DNA from: JAPOUP01 sp965203255
GTDB taxonomy: Bacteria > Pseudomonadota > Alphaproteobacteria > Rhodobacterales > Rhodobacteraceae
DNA: 64,000 bases
Assembly (NCBI GenBank): GCA_965203255.1
Contig: OZ241882.1
Coordinates: forward strand, 1,240,001 to 1,304,000
Direction of reading: 5' to 3'
Shown: piece after piece, positions 46,080 through 55,500 of the stretch
How positions within the stretch are numbered: position 1 is the first letter of the stretch
How the letters are laid out: every line of letters starts with the position of its first letter
Notes under the pieces: model-generated
Seen by the model: only the letters and a program-made list of their open reading frames with translations
What the model was told of the DNA's origin: nothing
Databases searched by the model: none
Position numbers and translations under genes: made by a program

Positions 46080-46750
46080 CTGGGCTCAGGCTAACCCGTC
46101 CACCCATAGTTGACAACACCGCGCCATAGCGACAGCCTGCGACATTTTGGCACCGCCGTTCCACCCCGAGGCGCAGGGCCATCGGCGGCGGCGACCTGTT
46201 CCCTGGACGCTTGGCGGCGCAAATAGACGGGCCGACGGCGACTTTTCATCGGGACACTGTTGGCCCGGTCCCCCGTCACGCATCCGGGCGAACCGAACCA
46301 CAGGACTCGGCCCTGCCGGGCCGAACCAGTCTGAACGGGCAGGGACTCCGCGGCCAGCGCCGCGCACCTCGCCGGATTGATGCCCCAGAAACGCCAGTCC
46401 ATGCCGGAGTCACAGAAGATTCCGGAGGAATGCCCGTTCCTCTTCCTTTCCCCAACACAGCCAGGCCATTCGTGACCGCGCCAACACCGGGTCAGCAGCG
46501 TCCCATTGAAAGACCCAGGGTGCCGCACCTTGCAACAGTCCGTAGCTTTATATGTGAGTTGGGTGGACAGGTACTCAATTGACCGGTCTGACGTGAAGTT
46601 GAGGGTTGTCGGAGGGCCGGATCCGGGCTTGATTCCTGAAGGGGATTCTGCTGAACAGCAACGCGTTGCCGCCCAGATTTATGTCCGGCAACATTTCCGA
46701 GGCAACAGGAAATACCTCTGGAGTCCATCTCGGCGTTTCCTGATAATCGG
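46080..46750. other. intergenic region with fragmentary debris
   Basis: It contains the right inverted-repeat arm (46373-46409) and otherwise no recognisable gene. The lipoprotein promoter should lie in the part next to the tandem repeat, and the hrpB promoter at the right end. Confidence 0.4.
46373..46409 (-). repeat. inverted repeat arm flanking the lipoprotein gene (right)
   Basis: The minus strand reads CCGGCATGGACTGGCGTTTC, then TGGGGCA and CCGG, matching the arm at 44131-44166 with about six differences in 36. The two arms bracket the lipoprotein gene and its repeat. Confidence 0.6.
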
Positions 46751-49189
46751 ATGGTGACCAATTCCTTACCAATAGACGGATCCCTATCCGAACTGCTGGA
46801 TGCACTGCGCCGAGATGGCCGTGCGGTCCTGCAGGCACCTCCCGGCGCGGGAAAGACCACGCGGGTTCCTTTGGCCATCCTGGATGCGGAACTCACGACA
46901 GGGCGTATAGTAATGCTGGAACCCCGCCGACTTGCGGCGCGGGCCGCCGCGGAACGCATGGCGAAATCGCTTGGCGAGGCTGTCGGTCACACCGTCGGTT
47001 ACAGAATGCGCGGCGAAACAAGGATTTCAGCCGACACCCGCATCGAAGTGGTAACGGAAGGCGTCTTTACGCGTATGATCCAGTCTGACCCGATGCTTGA
47101 AGGTATAGGGGTAATCGTCTTCGACGAATTCCATGAACGATCGCTCAATGCGGATATTGGACTCGCCCTCGCCTGGGAAGTGCGCTGCGCACTGCGTGAG
47201 GATCTTCGACTCCTTGTCATGTCTGCGACTCTCGATGCCCAGCCCGTCGCAGAGCTGTTGGATTGCGCACCTCTCATTGTCTCTGATGGGCGTAACTTTC
47301 CGGTAGACGTCCAAAGACTGTCCCGGCCGGTGCAAAGGGCTGACCTCCTTGATGCCGTCGCTGCTACAATCCGCAACGCGTTGGATGAAACGGATGGAGG
47401 CATTCTGGCGTTCCTACCTGGAGAGCGCGAGATCCGTAAGCTTGCCGCACTGCTCGACAAACTGTCGCAGGACGTGTCGGTCCATCCACTCTATGGCGCA
47501 TTGCCTTTCTCCCGACAGTGCGCAGCTGTCGCGCCATCACCACATGGGCGGAAGGTGGTGCTTGCAACCGCAATTGCGGAAACAGCGCTCACCATTGAAG
47601 GTATTCGAGTGGTGGTTGATTGCGGGTTGGCAAGAAGAGCGCGTTATGACCCGGGACGTGGGATGTCGCAATTGGTCACCGAACGGGTCACCCGAGCCGA
47701 GGCCGACCAGCGGACAGGACGGGCGGGTCGAGTTGGTCCCGGCACCTGTCACCGCCTATGGACCGAGGGTGAGGAACGAAGCCTTCGGCCCTTCCCACCA
47801 CCCGAGATCGCGACCACAGACCTTTGCCCTCTCGTTTTGGAACTGGCCCTGTGGGGCGCGGCCTGCCCCAATGAAATGGCACTCCTCACGCTGCCGTCCG
47901 TCAACGCCTGGGCAGCGGCACAGGAGTTGCTTCGCGCCTTGGGCGTGTTGGACGAATCAGGCCGCATCACAGATCATGGGCGATCAATCGCCGCCCTGCC
48001 CTTACATCCAAGAATTGCCCACATGCTTTCGGTCGCGGGGCGGCCTGCCGCAAGTCTAGCGGCACTCCTAAACGATCGTGACCCGCTTCGCGACGCGGGA
48101 ACCGACATTGAGCTTCGCATCGCCGCGTTGTCTGAACCTAGCCGTCACGCGACCGCACGCCGAAGTCTGGAAGGAATAGCCGCTGAAGCAAGGCGACTTG
48201 GGCGCTCGATCAAAAAAGCGGGCACATCCCTGACGATAGCGCAGCAGGCCGCGCTCGCCTATCCCGATCGTATTGGACTACGCCGCAAAGGCACCGCCGC
48301 CCGCTGGATCCTGTCTGGCGGAACCGGTGCCGTCATCGACGAAGCGGATTCACTTGCGGGCAGCCGCCTGATTGTTGCAATTGATCTCGATGGGGCCGGA
48401 CGCGAAGCCCGGATCAGGCAGGCCGTCGAAATCTCGGAAGCCGAACTGCGTGCTGTCCACGGCGAAAGTCTACGATGGACGGAGGTATGCGAATGGTCGA
48501 AACGCAGACAGGAGGTCGTAACTCGACGTCAGGAACGACTCGATGCACTCGTTCTTGACGACCGACGATGGGACAACGCACCGCCTGACATGGTAGCGAT
48601 TGCGATGCTTGACGGCGTTCGGGAACTAGGATTGCCTTGGTCTGCTGACTCGCGGCGATTGCAGGCTCGCGTTGAACTTCTGCGGGGACAGGGAGCCGAA
48701 TTACCCGATCTTTCAGAGTATGGACTAATGGCTGCTCTTGAGGACTGGTTTCTTCCCTGGTTATCGGGTCTTCGAAGTGCAGCTGATCTCAAACGGCTGA
48801 ATCTAACGGCAGCATTGAGGGCACGGCTAGGACACCGTGGACACGACCTTGTTGAAGCGCAGGCACCGGAGCGATTCGAAACCCCGTTGGGAAATCCAAT
48901 TCCCATCGACTACAGTGACGGCACCCCTGCGATTACTGTTCGACTACAGGAAATGTTTGGTGTGAACCGGCATCCCTGTGTTGGCCCAGACAATCTTCCA
49001 TTGCGAGTGACACTACTTTCTCCCGCAAACCGGCCTCTGGCGGTGACTGCGGATCTGCCTGGATTCTGGGAAGGCGCATATCGGGACGTTCGAAAGGAAA
49101 TGCGGGGTCGCTACCCAAAGCACCCATGGCCAGAGAATCCGACCGAGGCCGCACCGACACGTCAATCCAAGAGACCCAAGCTCCACTGA
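46751..49189 (+). CDS. hrpB: ATP-dependent helicase HrpB
   Basis: An 812-residue DEAH/RHA-type helicase, complete. The motifs in order are QAPPGAGKTTRVPL (I), LEPRRLAARAAAERMA (Ia), VIVFDEFHERSLNADIGL (II), LLVMSATLD (III), LATAIAETALTIEGI (V) and QRTGRAGRVGPGTCHRLW (VI). The HrpB C-terminal domain ends with FWEGAYRDVRKEMRGRYPKHPWPENP. RNA helicase; its cellular role in this organism is not established. Normal housekeeping composition. Confidence 0.97.
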   Translation: MVTNSLPIDGSLSELLDALRRDGRAVLQAPPGAGKTTRVPLAILDAELTTGRIVMLEPRRLAARAAAERMAKSLGEAVGHTVGYRMRGETRISADTRIEVVTEGVFTRMIQSDPMLEGIGVIVFDEFHERSLNADIGLALAWEVRCALREDLRLLVMSATLDAQPVAELLDCAPLIVSDGRNFPVDVQRLSRPVQRADLLDAVAATIRNALDETDGGILAFLPGEREIRKLAALLDKLSQDVSVHPLYGALPFSRQCAAVAPSPHGRKVVLATAIAETALTIEGIRVVVDCGLARRARYDPGRGMSQLVTERVTRAEADQRTGRAGRVGPGTCHRLWTEGEERSLRPFPPPEIATTDLCPLVLELALWGAACPNEMALLTLPSVNAWAAAQELLRALGVLDESGRITDHGRSIAALPLHPRIAHMLSVAGRPAASLAALLNDRDPLRDAGTDIELRIAALSEPSRHATARRSLEGIAAEARRLGRSIKKAGTSLTIAQQAALAYPDRIGLRRKGTAARWILSGGTGAVIDEADSLAGSRLIVAIDLDGAGREARIRQAVEISEAELRAVHGESLRWTEVCEWSKRRQEVVTRRQERLDALVLDDRRWDNAPPDMVAIAMLDGVRELGLPWSADSRRLQARVELLRGQGAELPDLSEYGLMAALEDWFLPWLSGLRSAADLKRLNLTAALRARLGHRGHDLVEAQAPERFETPLGNPIPIDYSDGTPAITVRLQEMFGVNRHPCVGPDNLPLRVTLLSPANRPLAVTADLPGFWEGAYRDVRKEMRGRYPKHPWPENPTEAAPTRQSKRPKLH

Positions 49190-49261
49190 ACGCTGAACCC
49201 AGGCCGGCTTTCTCAATGGAAGCACCGGTCAGCCCAATAGTCGCCCTTTGGTTTACGCTGG

Positions 49262-49298
49262 GAGAACCACAACACCGCCAATGGTGTTGCACTCTTGG
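49262..49298 (-). mobile_element. trace of an IS30 left end
   Basis: ACACCGCCAATGGTGTTGCA at about 49272 corresponds to the inverted left border of the local IS30 copies (CACCGCCACTGGTGTTGCAC). No further element sequence is attached, so this is a relic of excision or deletion. Confidence 0.4.
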
Positions 49299-49606
49299 GT
49301 AACTCGCCTGTAAAGCGCTGATTCCACGTCATTCCTGGAATCCAGGTCTGCCGCCAAAATCCACTTTGTTACCCATCTGAAAGCGCGACCGGCGAAGGTG
49401 GTTGGAACTTCGAGGTGAAATCGGGCGTACGAAAGACGGTGTGGGCCAGAAAGGAATCCGATGCCAAAGGAATGCCTTCAGGATCAAGGACTTCACCTTA
49501 CTCCTGTACCACTATCCTATAAAGATTGCCCAGACATTCCGCGTGGGAGTCAAGGAGCGAATCCATTTGGATTTTTTTCCCCACTTCCACTCCGAAGTGC
49601 AACACC

Positions 49607-49824
49607 GGCCATTCCCGCAGCGGGGGCGTAGCCCGAGCTGCGGGAATGGCCGGAAGGCGTGGTCTGCGGCCCCCGGGCGCCGCGGATCCGGCCCCGGGAC
49701 GGCTGTGGTCCCTTCTGTATGCAGGTTATCCGGGCTTTCCGGGCAACGCAACGCCTCCGCCGGGGCGGGTCGCGTCCGTCCGGGCGCAGGGAGGGCGCAG
49801 CCCGACCGGAGCCCGGACGGACGC
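49607..49824 (-). other. structured non-coding 3' region of IS30 copy A (two long hairpins)
   Basis: Two perfect stems are present: GGCCATTCCCGCAG / CTGCGGGAATGGCC (49607-49620 with 49638-49651) and GCGTCCGTCCGGGC / GCCCGGACGGACGC (49772-49785 with 49811-49824). They lie downstream of the transposase stop, before the terminal repeat. Copy B has the same stems with compensating changes. Confidence 0.7.
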
Positions 49825-49892
49825 GGTCCCGAAATCCATTCCACCCCCTTCCTGCGCGGCCATGCGCGCGGGCGGGAGGCGGTCGCGCGGCG

Positions 49893-50858
49893 TCAGGGAG
49901 GGCGGGCCTCGTGCAGCACCTCGGCCGGCGTCCGGTAGCCGAGCGCCCGGCGCGGTCGCGCGTTCAGGCGGTCCTGCACCGCCCTCACCTCCGCGTCGGT
50001 GACCGCGCGGAGGTCCGTCCCCTTCGGCAGGTACTGCCGGACCAGCCCGTTGGTGTGCCCGTTCAGGCCACGCTCCCAGGAGTGGTAGGGGGTGGCGAAG
50101 AAGAAGGCGGCCCCGAGCGCCTCCGCCACGCCGGCGTGGCCCGCGAACTCCTTCCCGTTGTCCGCCGTGATCGTGTGGACGGGCGCGGCGGAAGGCCGCA
50201 GCATCTCCACCATCGCGGCGGAGACCGCGGCCGAGGTTCTCCGGTCAACCCTTTGGAGAAGCGCGTATTTCGAGGCCCTGTCCACAAGGGAGACAACCGC
50301 CCCGCTGTGGCCCTTCCCGATGATCGTGTCCGCCTCCCAGTCGCCGACACGCTCCTTCCTCCCCGCCTCATCCGGCCTCTCGGAGATGTCGACGCGGCCC
50401 GGGATGTGGCCACGGCCCGAGTGCCTGCCGCCTCGCCAGTTCGGCCTTTTCCCGCGGCGCCGCAGCAGCAGGAACAGCCTGCCGCCCGCCTTCCTGTCGG
50501 CCTTCACACGTTCGTATATCCACTGGCGGCCCACCGTCCAGCCGCCCTCCAGACGCAGCCGTCCCGCGACCTGCTCCGGGCTCCAGCCCTCCGCCAGAAG
50601 CCCCTCCACGCGCGCCCAGCGGTCGGGCGTCATCTTCCTCGGGTTCGGGGAAGCCGCGCTGCGGCGGGCCTCCGCCCTCCCCTGCGCCTCCCCGGGGCTG
50701 TACCCCCCGCCGCCGCCGTTACGGCGCAGCTCCCGCCAGACCGTCGTCCGGTCACGGCCCAGACGGGCCGCGATGGCCCCGTCGGACAGCCCGCTTTCCT
50801 TCAGTGCGCCGATCTGGCATCTTTCGTCCCGGGTCAGGTGGCGGTAGCCCTCGGGCAT
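49893..50858 (-). CDS. IS30 family transposase (copy A)
   Basis: A 321-residue transposase from the ATG at 50858 (GGAGAC upstream). The HTH is in YRHLTRDERCQIGALKESGLSDGAIAARLGRDRTTVWRELRR. The DDE core shows GDWEADTIIG (Asp), TADNGKEFAGH (Asp) and PYHSWERGLNGHTNGLVRQYLPKG (Glu). It appears intact and about 93 percent identical to copy B by eye. Confidence 0.95.
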   Translation of the reverse strand: MPEGYRHLTRDERCQIGALKESGLSDGAIAARLGRDRTTVWRELRRNGGGGGYSPGEAQGRAEARRSAASPNPRKMTPDRWARVEGLLAEGWSPEQVAGRLRLEGGWTVGRQWIYERVKADRKAGGRLFLLLRRRGKRPNWRGGRHSGRGHIPGRVDISERPDEAGRKERVGDWEADTIIGKGHSGAVVSLVDRASKYALLQRVDRRTSAAVSAAMVEMLRPSAAPVHTITADNGKEFAGHAGVAEALGAAFFFATPYHSWERGLNGHTNGLVRQYLPKGTDLRAVTDAEVRAVQDRLNARPRRALGYRTPAEVLHEARPP

Positions 50859-51272
50859 GGCAGTCTCCTTCTCTTCAGCAAAGGGACTGTCGCCGCTTCC
50901 TGGCCGATACGCAACATCATGCGGCAGGAAAACCGGCCACCACCGCCACTGGTGTTGCACTTCAGGGTGGAATGGGGCATTTGATTACATCTTGGCACCG
51001 GTCTAAATGGGACGGCATGGAACTCTGCATTCATCCATCCAGTGAAGTGCATCGTTCTGAGGAACCTATGCAACGTCCAATTCTGCAGATACGGATTTAT
51101 CTTGACCGCAGGGGTTCACTTCGAATGCGAGAGAGTTTTGGTTCCAACATAAGCCCCATTCCACCCTGAAGTGCAACACCAGTGGCGGTGGTGACCGGTT
51201 TTCCGGCCGCATGATGTTGCGTATCGGCCAGCAGGCGGCGACAGTCCCTGTGACCAAACAGGAGAGACTGCC

Positions 51273-52238
51273 ATGCCCGAGGGCTACCGCCACCTGACCC
51301 ATGAAGAGAGATGCCAGATCGGCGCGCTGAAGGAAAGCGGGCTGTCCGACGGGGCCATCGCGGCCCGTCTGGGCCGTGACCGTTCGTCGGTCTGGCGGGA
51401 GCTGCGCCGTAACGGCGGGGATTCGGGATACAGCCCGGGCGAGGCGCAGGGGAGGGCGGAGGCCCGCCGCGGCGCGGCTTCCTCGAACCCGAGGAAGATG
51501 ACGCCCGACCGCTGGGCGCGCGTGGAGGGGCTTCTGGCGGAGGGCTGGAGCCCGGAGCAGGTCGCGGGACGGCTGCGTCTGGAGGGTGGCTGGACGGTGG
51601 GCCGCCAGTGGATATACGAACACGTCAGGGCCGACCGGAAGGCGGGCGGCGGGCTGTTCCTGCTGCTGCGGCGCCGCGGCAGAAAGCCGAACTGGCGAGG
51701 CGGCAGGCACTCGGGCCGGGGCCACATCCCGGGCCGGGTGGACATCTCCGAGCGGCCGGAGGAGGTGGAGAGGAAGGAGCGTGTCGGCGACTGGGAGGCG
51801 GACACGATCATCGGGAAAGGCCACAGCGGGGCGGTGGTCTCCCTTGTGGACAGGGCGTCGAAATACGCGCTTCTCCAAAGGGTTGACCGGAGAACCTCGG
51901 CTGCGGTCTCCGCCGCGATGGTGGATCTCCTCCGGCCGTCCGCCGCGCCCGTCCACACGATCACGGCGGACAACGGCAGGGAGTTCGCGGGCCACGCCGG
52001 CGTCGCGGCGGAGCTCGGGGCCTGGTTCCACTTCGCCACCCCCTACCACTCCTGGGAGCGTGGCCTGAACGAGCACACCAACGGGCTGGTGCGGCAGTAC
52101 CTGCCGAAGGGGACGGACCTCCGCGCGGTCACCGACGCGGAGGTGAAACGGGTGCAGGACCGCCTGAACGCGCGTCCGCGCCGGGCGCTGGGCTACCGGA
52201 CGCCCGCCGAGGTGCTGCACAAGGCCCGCCCTCCCTGA
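51273..52238 (+). CDS. IS30 family transposase (copy B)
   Basis: A 321-residue protein with the same layout as copy A: HTH LTHEERCQIGALKESGLSDGAIAARLGRD, then GDWEADTIIG, TADNGREFAGH and YHSWERGLNEHTNGLVRQYLPKG (DDE triad). GGAGAG lies seven bases before the ATG. It appears intact. Confidence 0.95.
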   Translation: MPEGYRHLTHEERCQIGALKESGLSDGAIAARLGRDRSSVWRELRRNGGDSGYSPGEAQGRAEARRGAASSNPRKMTPDRWARVEGLLAEGWSPEQVAGRLRLEGGWTVGRQWIYEHVRADRKAGGGLFLLLRRRGRKPNWRGGRHSGRGHIPGRVDISERPEEVERKERVGDWEADTIIGKGHSGAVVSLVDRASKYALLQRVDRRTSAAVSAAMVDLLRPSAAPVHTITADNGREFAGHAGVAAELGAWFHFATPYHSWERGLNEHTNGLVRQYLPKGTDLRAVTDAEVKRVQDRLNARPRRALGYRTPAEVLHKARPP

Positions 52239-52296
52239 CGCCGCGCGACCGCCTCCCGCCGGCGCGCAGGAAGGGGGTGGACAGGATTTCGCCGTC

Positions 52297-52515
52297 GCGT
52301 CCGTCCGGGCTCCGGTCGGGCTGCGCCCTCCCTGCGCCCGGACGGACGCGACCTGCCCCGGCGGCGGCCTTGCGCTGCCCTGAAAGCCCGGATATTCTCC
52401 TTCCGGACGGGACTGCAGCCGTTCCGGGGCCGGATCCGCCGTTCCCGGAGAGCCGCAAACCCCGCCTTCCGGCCATCTGCGCAGCTCGGGCTCCGCCCTC
52501 CCTGCGCAGATGGCC
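52297..52515 (+). other. structured non-coding 3' region of IS30 copy B (two long hairpins)
   Basis: Stem 1 is GCGTCCGTCCGGGC / GCCCGGACGGACGC (52297-52310 with 52336-52349), unchanged from copy A. Stem 2 is GGCCATCTGCGCAG / CTGCGCAGATGGCC (52471-52484 with 52502-52515), which differs from copy A at three positions, each matched on the other arm. Confidence 0.7.
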
Positions 52516-52585
52516 GGTGTTGCACTTCGGAATGGAAGTGGGGCCCGAAAAAAAGAACGTACCCGGAACCTCTGCGTCGGCTAAC

Positions 52586-55500
52586 ATGCATTCCGCCAAC
52601 AAGTCCGCCTATATTTCAGTCGACCTGGAAACGGACAGGCACGGGAAAATCATAGCATATGGCGCTGTGCGATCCGACACCGGGCAAAGTCAGTGCCATA
52701 ACGGCCGCAACATATCCAACGCGCTGGACCGCCTTGACGAATTCGCTGAGGGCGCGAGTTTCATATTGGGGCACAATCTCGCCAAGTTCGACCTGCCTCT
52801 CCTTCGAGCGACAAGACCGGATCTTCGTCTGCTGCGTCTACCTTACGTGGATACCCTTCGCCTCAGTCCGCTGGCCTTCCCCAAACACCCCTATCACAGC
52901 CTCGTCAAGCATTATCAGGACGGCGGTCTGAAACAGGGAAAGGTGAACGACCCCGAACTCGACGCACGGCTGGCAATGGAGGTGTTCGACGACCAGAGAA
53001 TGGCACTCTCGGAAGCTGATCCTGATCTACTCACCGCATGGCACTGGCTTTGCACACCCGAACCAGAGGGCAGTGACTGTGCGCTTAGCGGGTGTTTCTC
53101 CCAACTCCGGAAGGCGACTCGACCATCCGATGACGAGGCCAGGGCGGCAATCGCCCGCAGACTGCGCGGCGCTGCCTGCAAAACCCATGGCCTTGAAGTC
53201 CAGACGGAAGCGGATCAACTCCGCTGGAATCTGTCATTCGCACTTGCCTGGCTTTCGGTCTCAGGGGAGAATTCGGTCATTCCACCTTGGGTGCTCTATC
53301 AGTTTCCCAAGGTGGGAACGTTGGTACGTCGACTCAGAGATACAGCCTGTGGCGATCCGGACTGCGGTTGGTGTAGCGAATACCAAGATGCAAGGAAGGA
53401 ACTCAAACGGTGGTTCGGCTATCCCGACTTTCGCCCCGAACCCACCTGTGATGATGGCAAGCCGATGCAGCAGGCAATTGTCGAGGGATCGATGGCCTGT
53501 CAACATGTTCTCGGAATACTCCCGACCGGCAGTGGCAAGTCGCTCTGCTATCAGATTCCCGCACTGTCGCGTTACTACAAGACCGGCGCTCTGACGGTCG
53601 TGATTTCTCCACTGGTTGCCCTGATGGCCGATCAGGTCGCCGGGATGGAGGAGCATGGCATCAGCTGCTGCGTGACCGTGAACGGACTCCTGTCCATGCC
53701 GGAACGGGCGGCTGCCATCGAGCGTGTGCGCCTGGGAGAGGCCCGGGATACTACTGATCTCTCCCGAACAGCTACGCTCTCGTTCTCTGGTCCGATCGCT
53801 CGACCAGCGCCTGATTGGTGCCTGGGTTCTCGACGAAGCGCATTGCCTGTCACGATGGGGCCATGACTTCCGTCCAGACTACCGGTATGTGGGGCGCTTC
53901 ATAAGGGAGAGAAAAGGAACGCCTCCCCCTATCCTCTGCCTCACCGCGACCGCCAAGCCAGCAGTCGTCGACGACCTCGTCCATTACTTTCGGGTCGAGC
54001 TCGAAGCGGAGCTGTCCGTCTTCAACGGCGGGGCCGAACGCGACAATCTGAGCTTTGATGTGATCCAAATCACCGATGGCGACAAATACGCAACCATCCA
54101 GAACCTTCTGGAACACCGCCTTCCATCCCATGTGGCTGGTGGCGCAATCATCTATTGCGCAACAAAGCGACGGACCGAGGAAATTTCAGAGTTTCTCCAG
54201 TTGAAAGGGCTTTCAGCCCGGCATTTCCACGCAGGTCTTCCGGCAGAAACCAAGAACGAGGTGCAACGGAGATTCATTGCCAGCGACTTGCGTGCGATTG
54301 CGGCGACCAATGCCTTTGGCATGGGAATCGACAAGCCAGATGTGCGCCTTGTGATCCACGCTGACATTCCCGGCTCTCTGGAGAACTATCTCCAGGAGGC
54401 CGGACGCGCGGGCCGCGACCGCAAGCAGGCGGATTGCGTGCTGCTCTACTTCACCGAAGACGTCGAACGCCAGTTCGGCATGTCGGCGCGCTCCCGGCTG
54501 ACGTGGCGGGAGATCCACGGAATTCTCAGAGCATTGCGGAATCTGGATCGCAGGAAACGCTTCAGTGGCAAAGTAATCGCGACTTCGGGCGAAATCCTCG
54601 GCGAGGATGAAGAGAATGCATTCGACCGCGACACGGCAACCGACGACACCCGTGTCCGTACCGCTGTCGCATGGCTGGAAGAGTCCAGACTGCTTTCGCG
54701 CGAAGAGAATGTTGTCCAAGTGTTCCCCTCATCATTGAGGGTCAAATCAATCGATGAGGCCAGGGAAAAGCTTACGAAGCACGACATCAAGCGTCAATAT
54801 CGTGAGCAGCTGCTAAAAATTGCGACCGCACTGATCAGGGCGGACCCGGATGAAGGGATCTCGACCGACGAGCTTATGACCATCTCGGGACTAAGCACAG
54901 AAAAGGTTCGTGCTGCGATGTACGATCTTGAGCGGATAGGCATCGCAAGCAACGACACTGTGCTGACCGCATTCGTCCACAAGGGAGTAGCCCGTTCATC
55001 CATAAGGAGATTCGAGGAGGCGGATGCACTGGAATCCGCACTAATTGCCCATATGCGGGAGGCAGATCCGGATCTCGGAAAGGGAGACCGTTCTCCCCTC
55101 CATTTGCGTATCGCCGCGCAGATTCTCTGGGATAGGGGCCTGATTGATCCACTACCGGAACGACTGCATCGAATCATTCGAAGTATCGCCCATGACGGAC
55201 GCGGAGACGAGGATGGTGGAATTGGCAGCCTCTCCATTCGCAGGAAGGATGCCGAAACCACCTAGATCACGCTCAATCGCGAATGGGACCAGCTTGCGCG
55301 AACGGCAGAGCTACGGCGTGAGGCCGCACGTGTCCTACTTCACCATCTGCTTGACAGACTACCCACAGGCACCCGTGGTATCGATCTGCTCGCCGACACC
55401 ACACTTGGGAATCTCCTCGAAGCAACAAAGTCTGACCTCGCCCTGCAGAGCAAGGTACGTCACCCGACCAAGCTGATGGAACGGGCACTCCTCTGGCTTC

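Larger units (their letters stand above)
49579..50977 (-). mobile_element. IS30-family insertion sequence, copy A (nearly complete)
   Basis: Bounded by imperfect inverted repeats of about 26 bases: CCCCACTTCCACTCCGAAGT at 49579 and its partner CCCCATTCCACCCTGAAGTG read inward from 50977. It carries one transposase gene and a structured, non-coding stretch of about 310 bases between the transposase stop and the right end. No clear target duplication is seen. Confidence 0.9.
51154..52543 (+). mobile_element. IS30-family insertion sequence, copy B (nearly complete)
   Basis: Left end CCCCATTCCACCCTGAAGTG at 51154; right end TTGCACTTCGGAATGGAAGTGGGG finishing at 52543. It is inverted relative to copy A, 176 bases away. 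Its right end lies 43 bases upstream of the giant helicase gene, so it has replaced that gene's native promoter region. Confidence 0.9.

Noticed and set aside
45910..46182. Open frame giving a 13-residue protein repeat (SSRGLFTGPLHGA)
   Set aside because: It arises only because three 13-bp units make 39 bases. It lies in the leader of the lipoprotein gene and has no other coding signal.
49659..50984. 441-codon plus-strand frame across IS30 copy A
   Set aside because: It is a shadow of the GC-rich transposase on the other strand. The equivalent frame across copy B is likewise antisense.
53724..55265. Separate RecQ gene starting at 53724
   Set aside because: The frame is the continuation of the upstream exonuclease/RecQ frame after a one-base slip, lacks Walker A by itself and has no ribosome-binding site.
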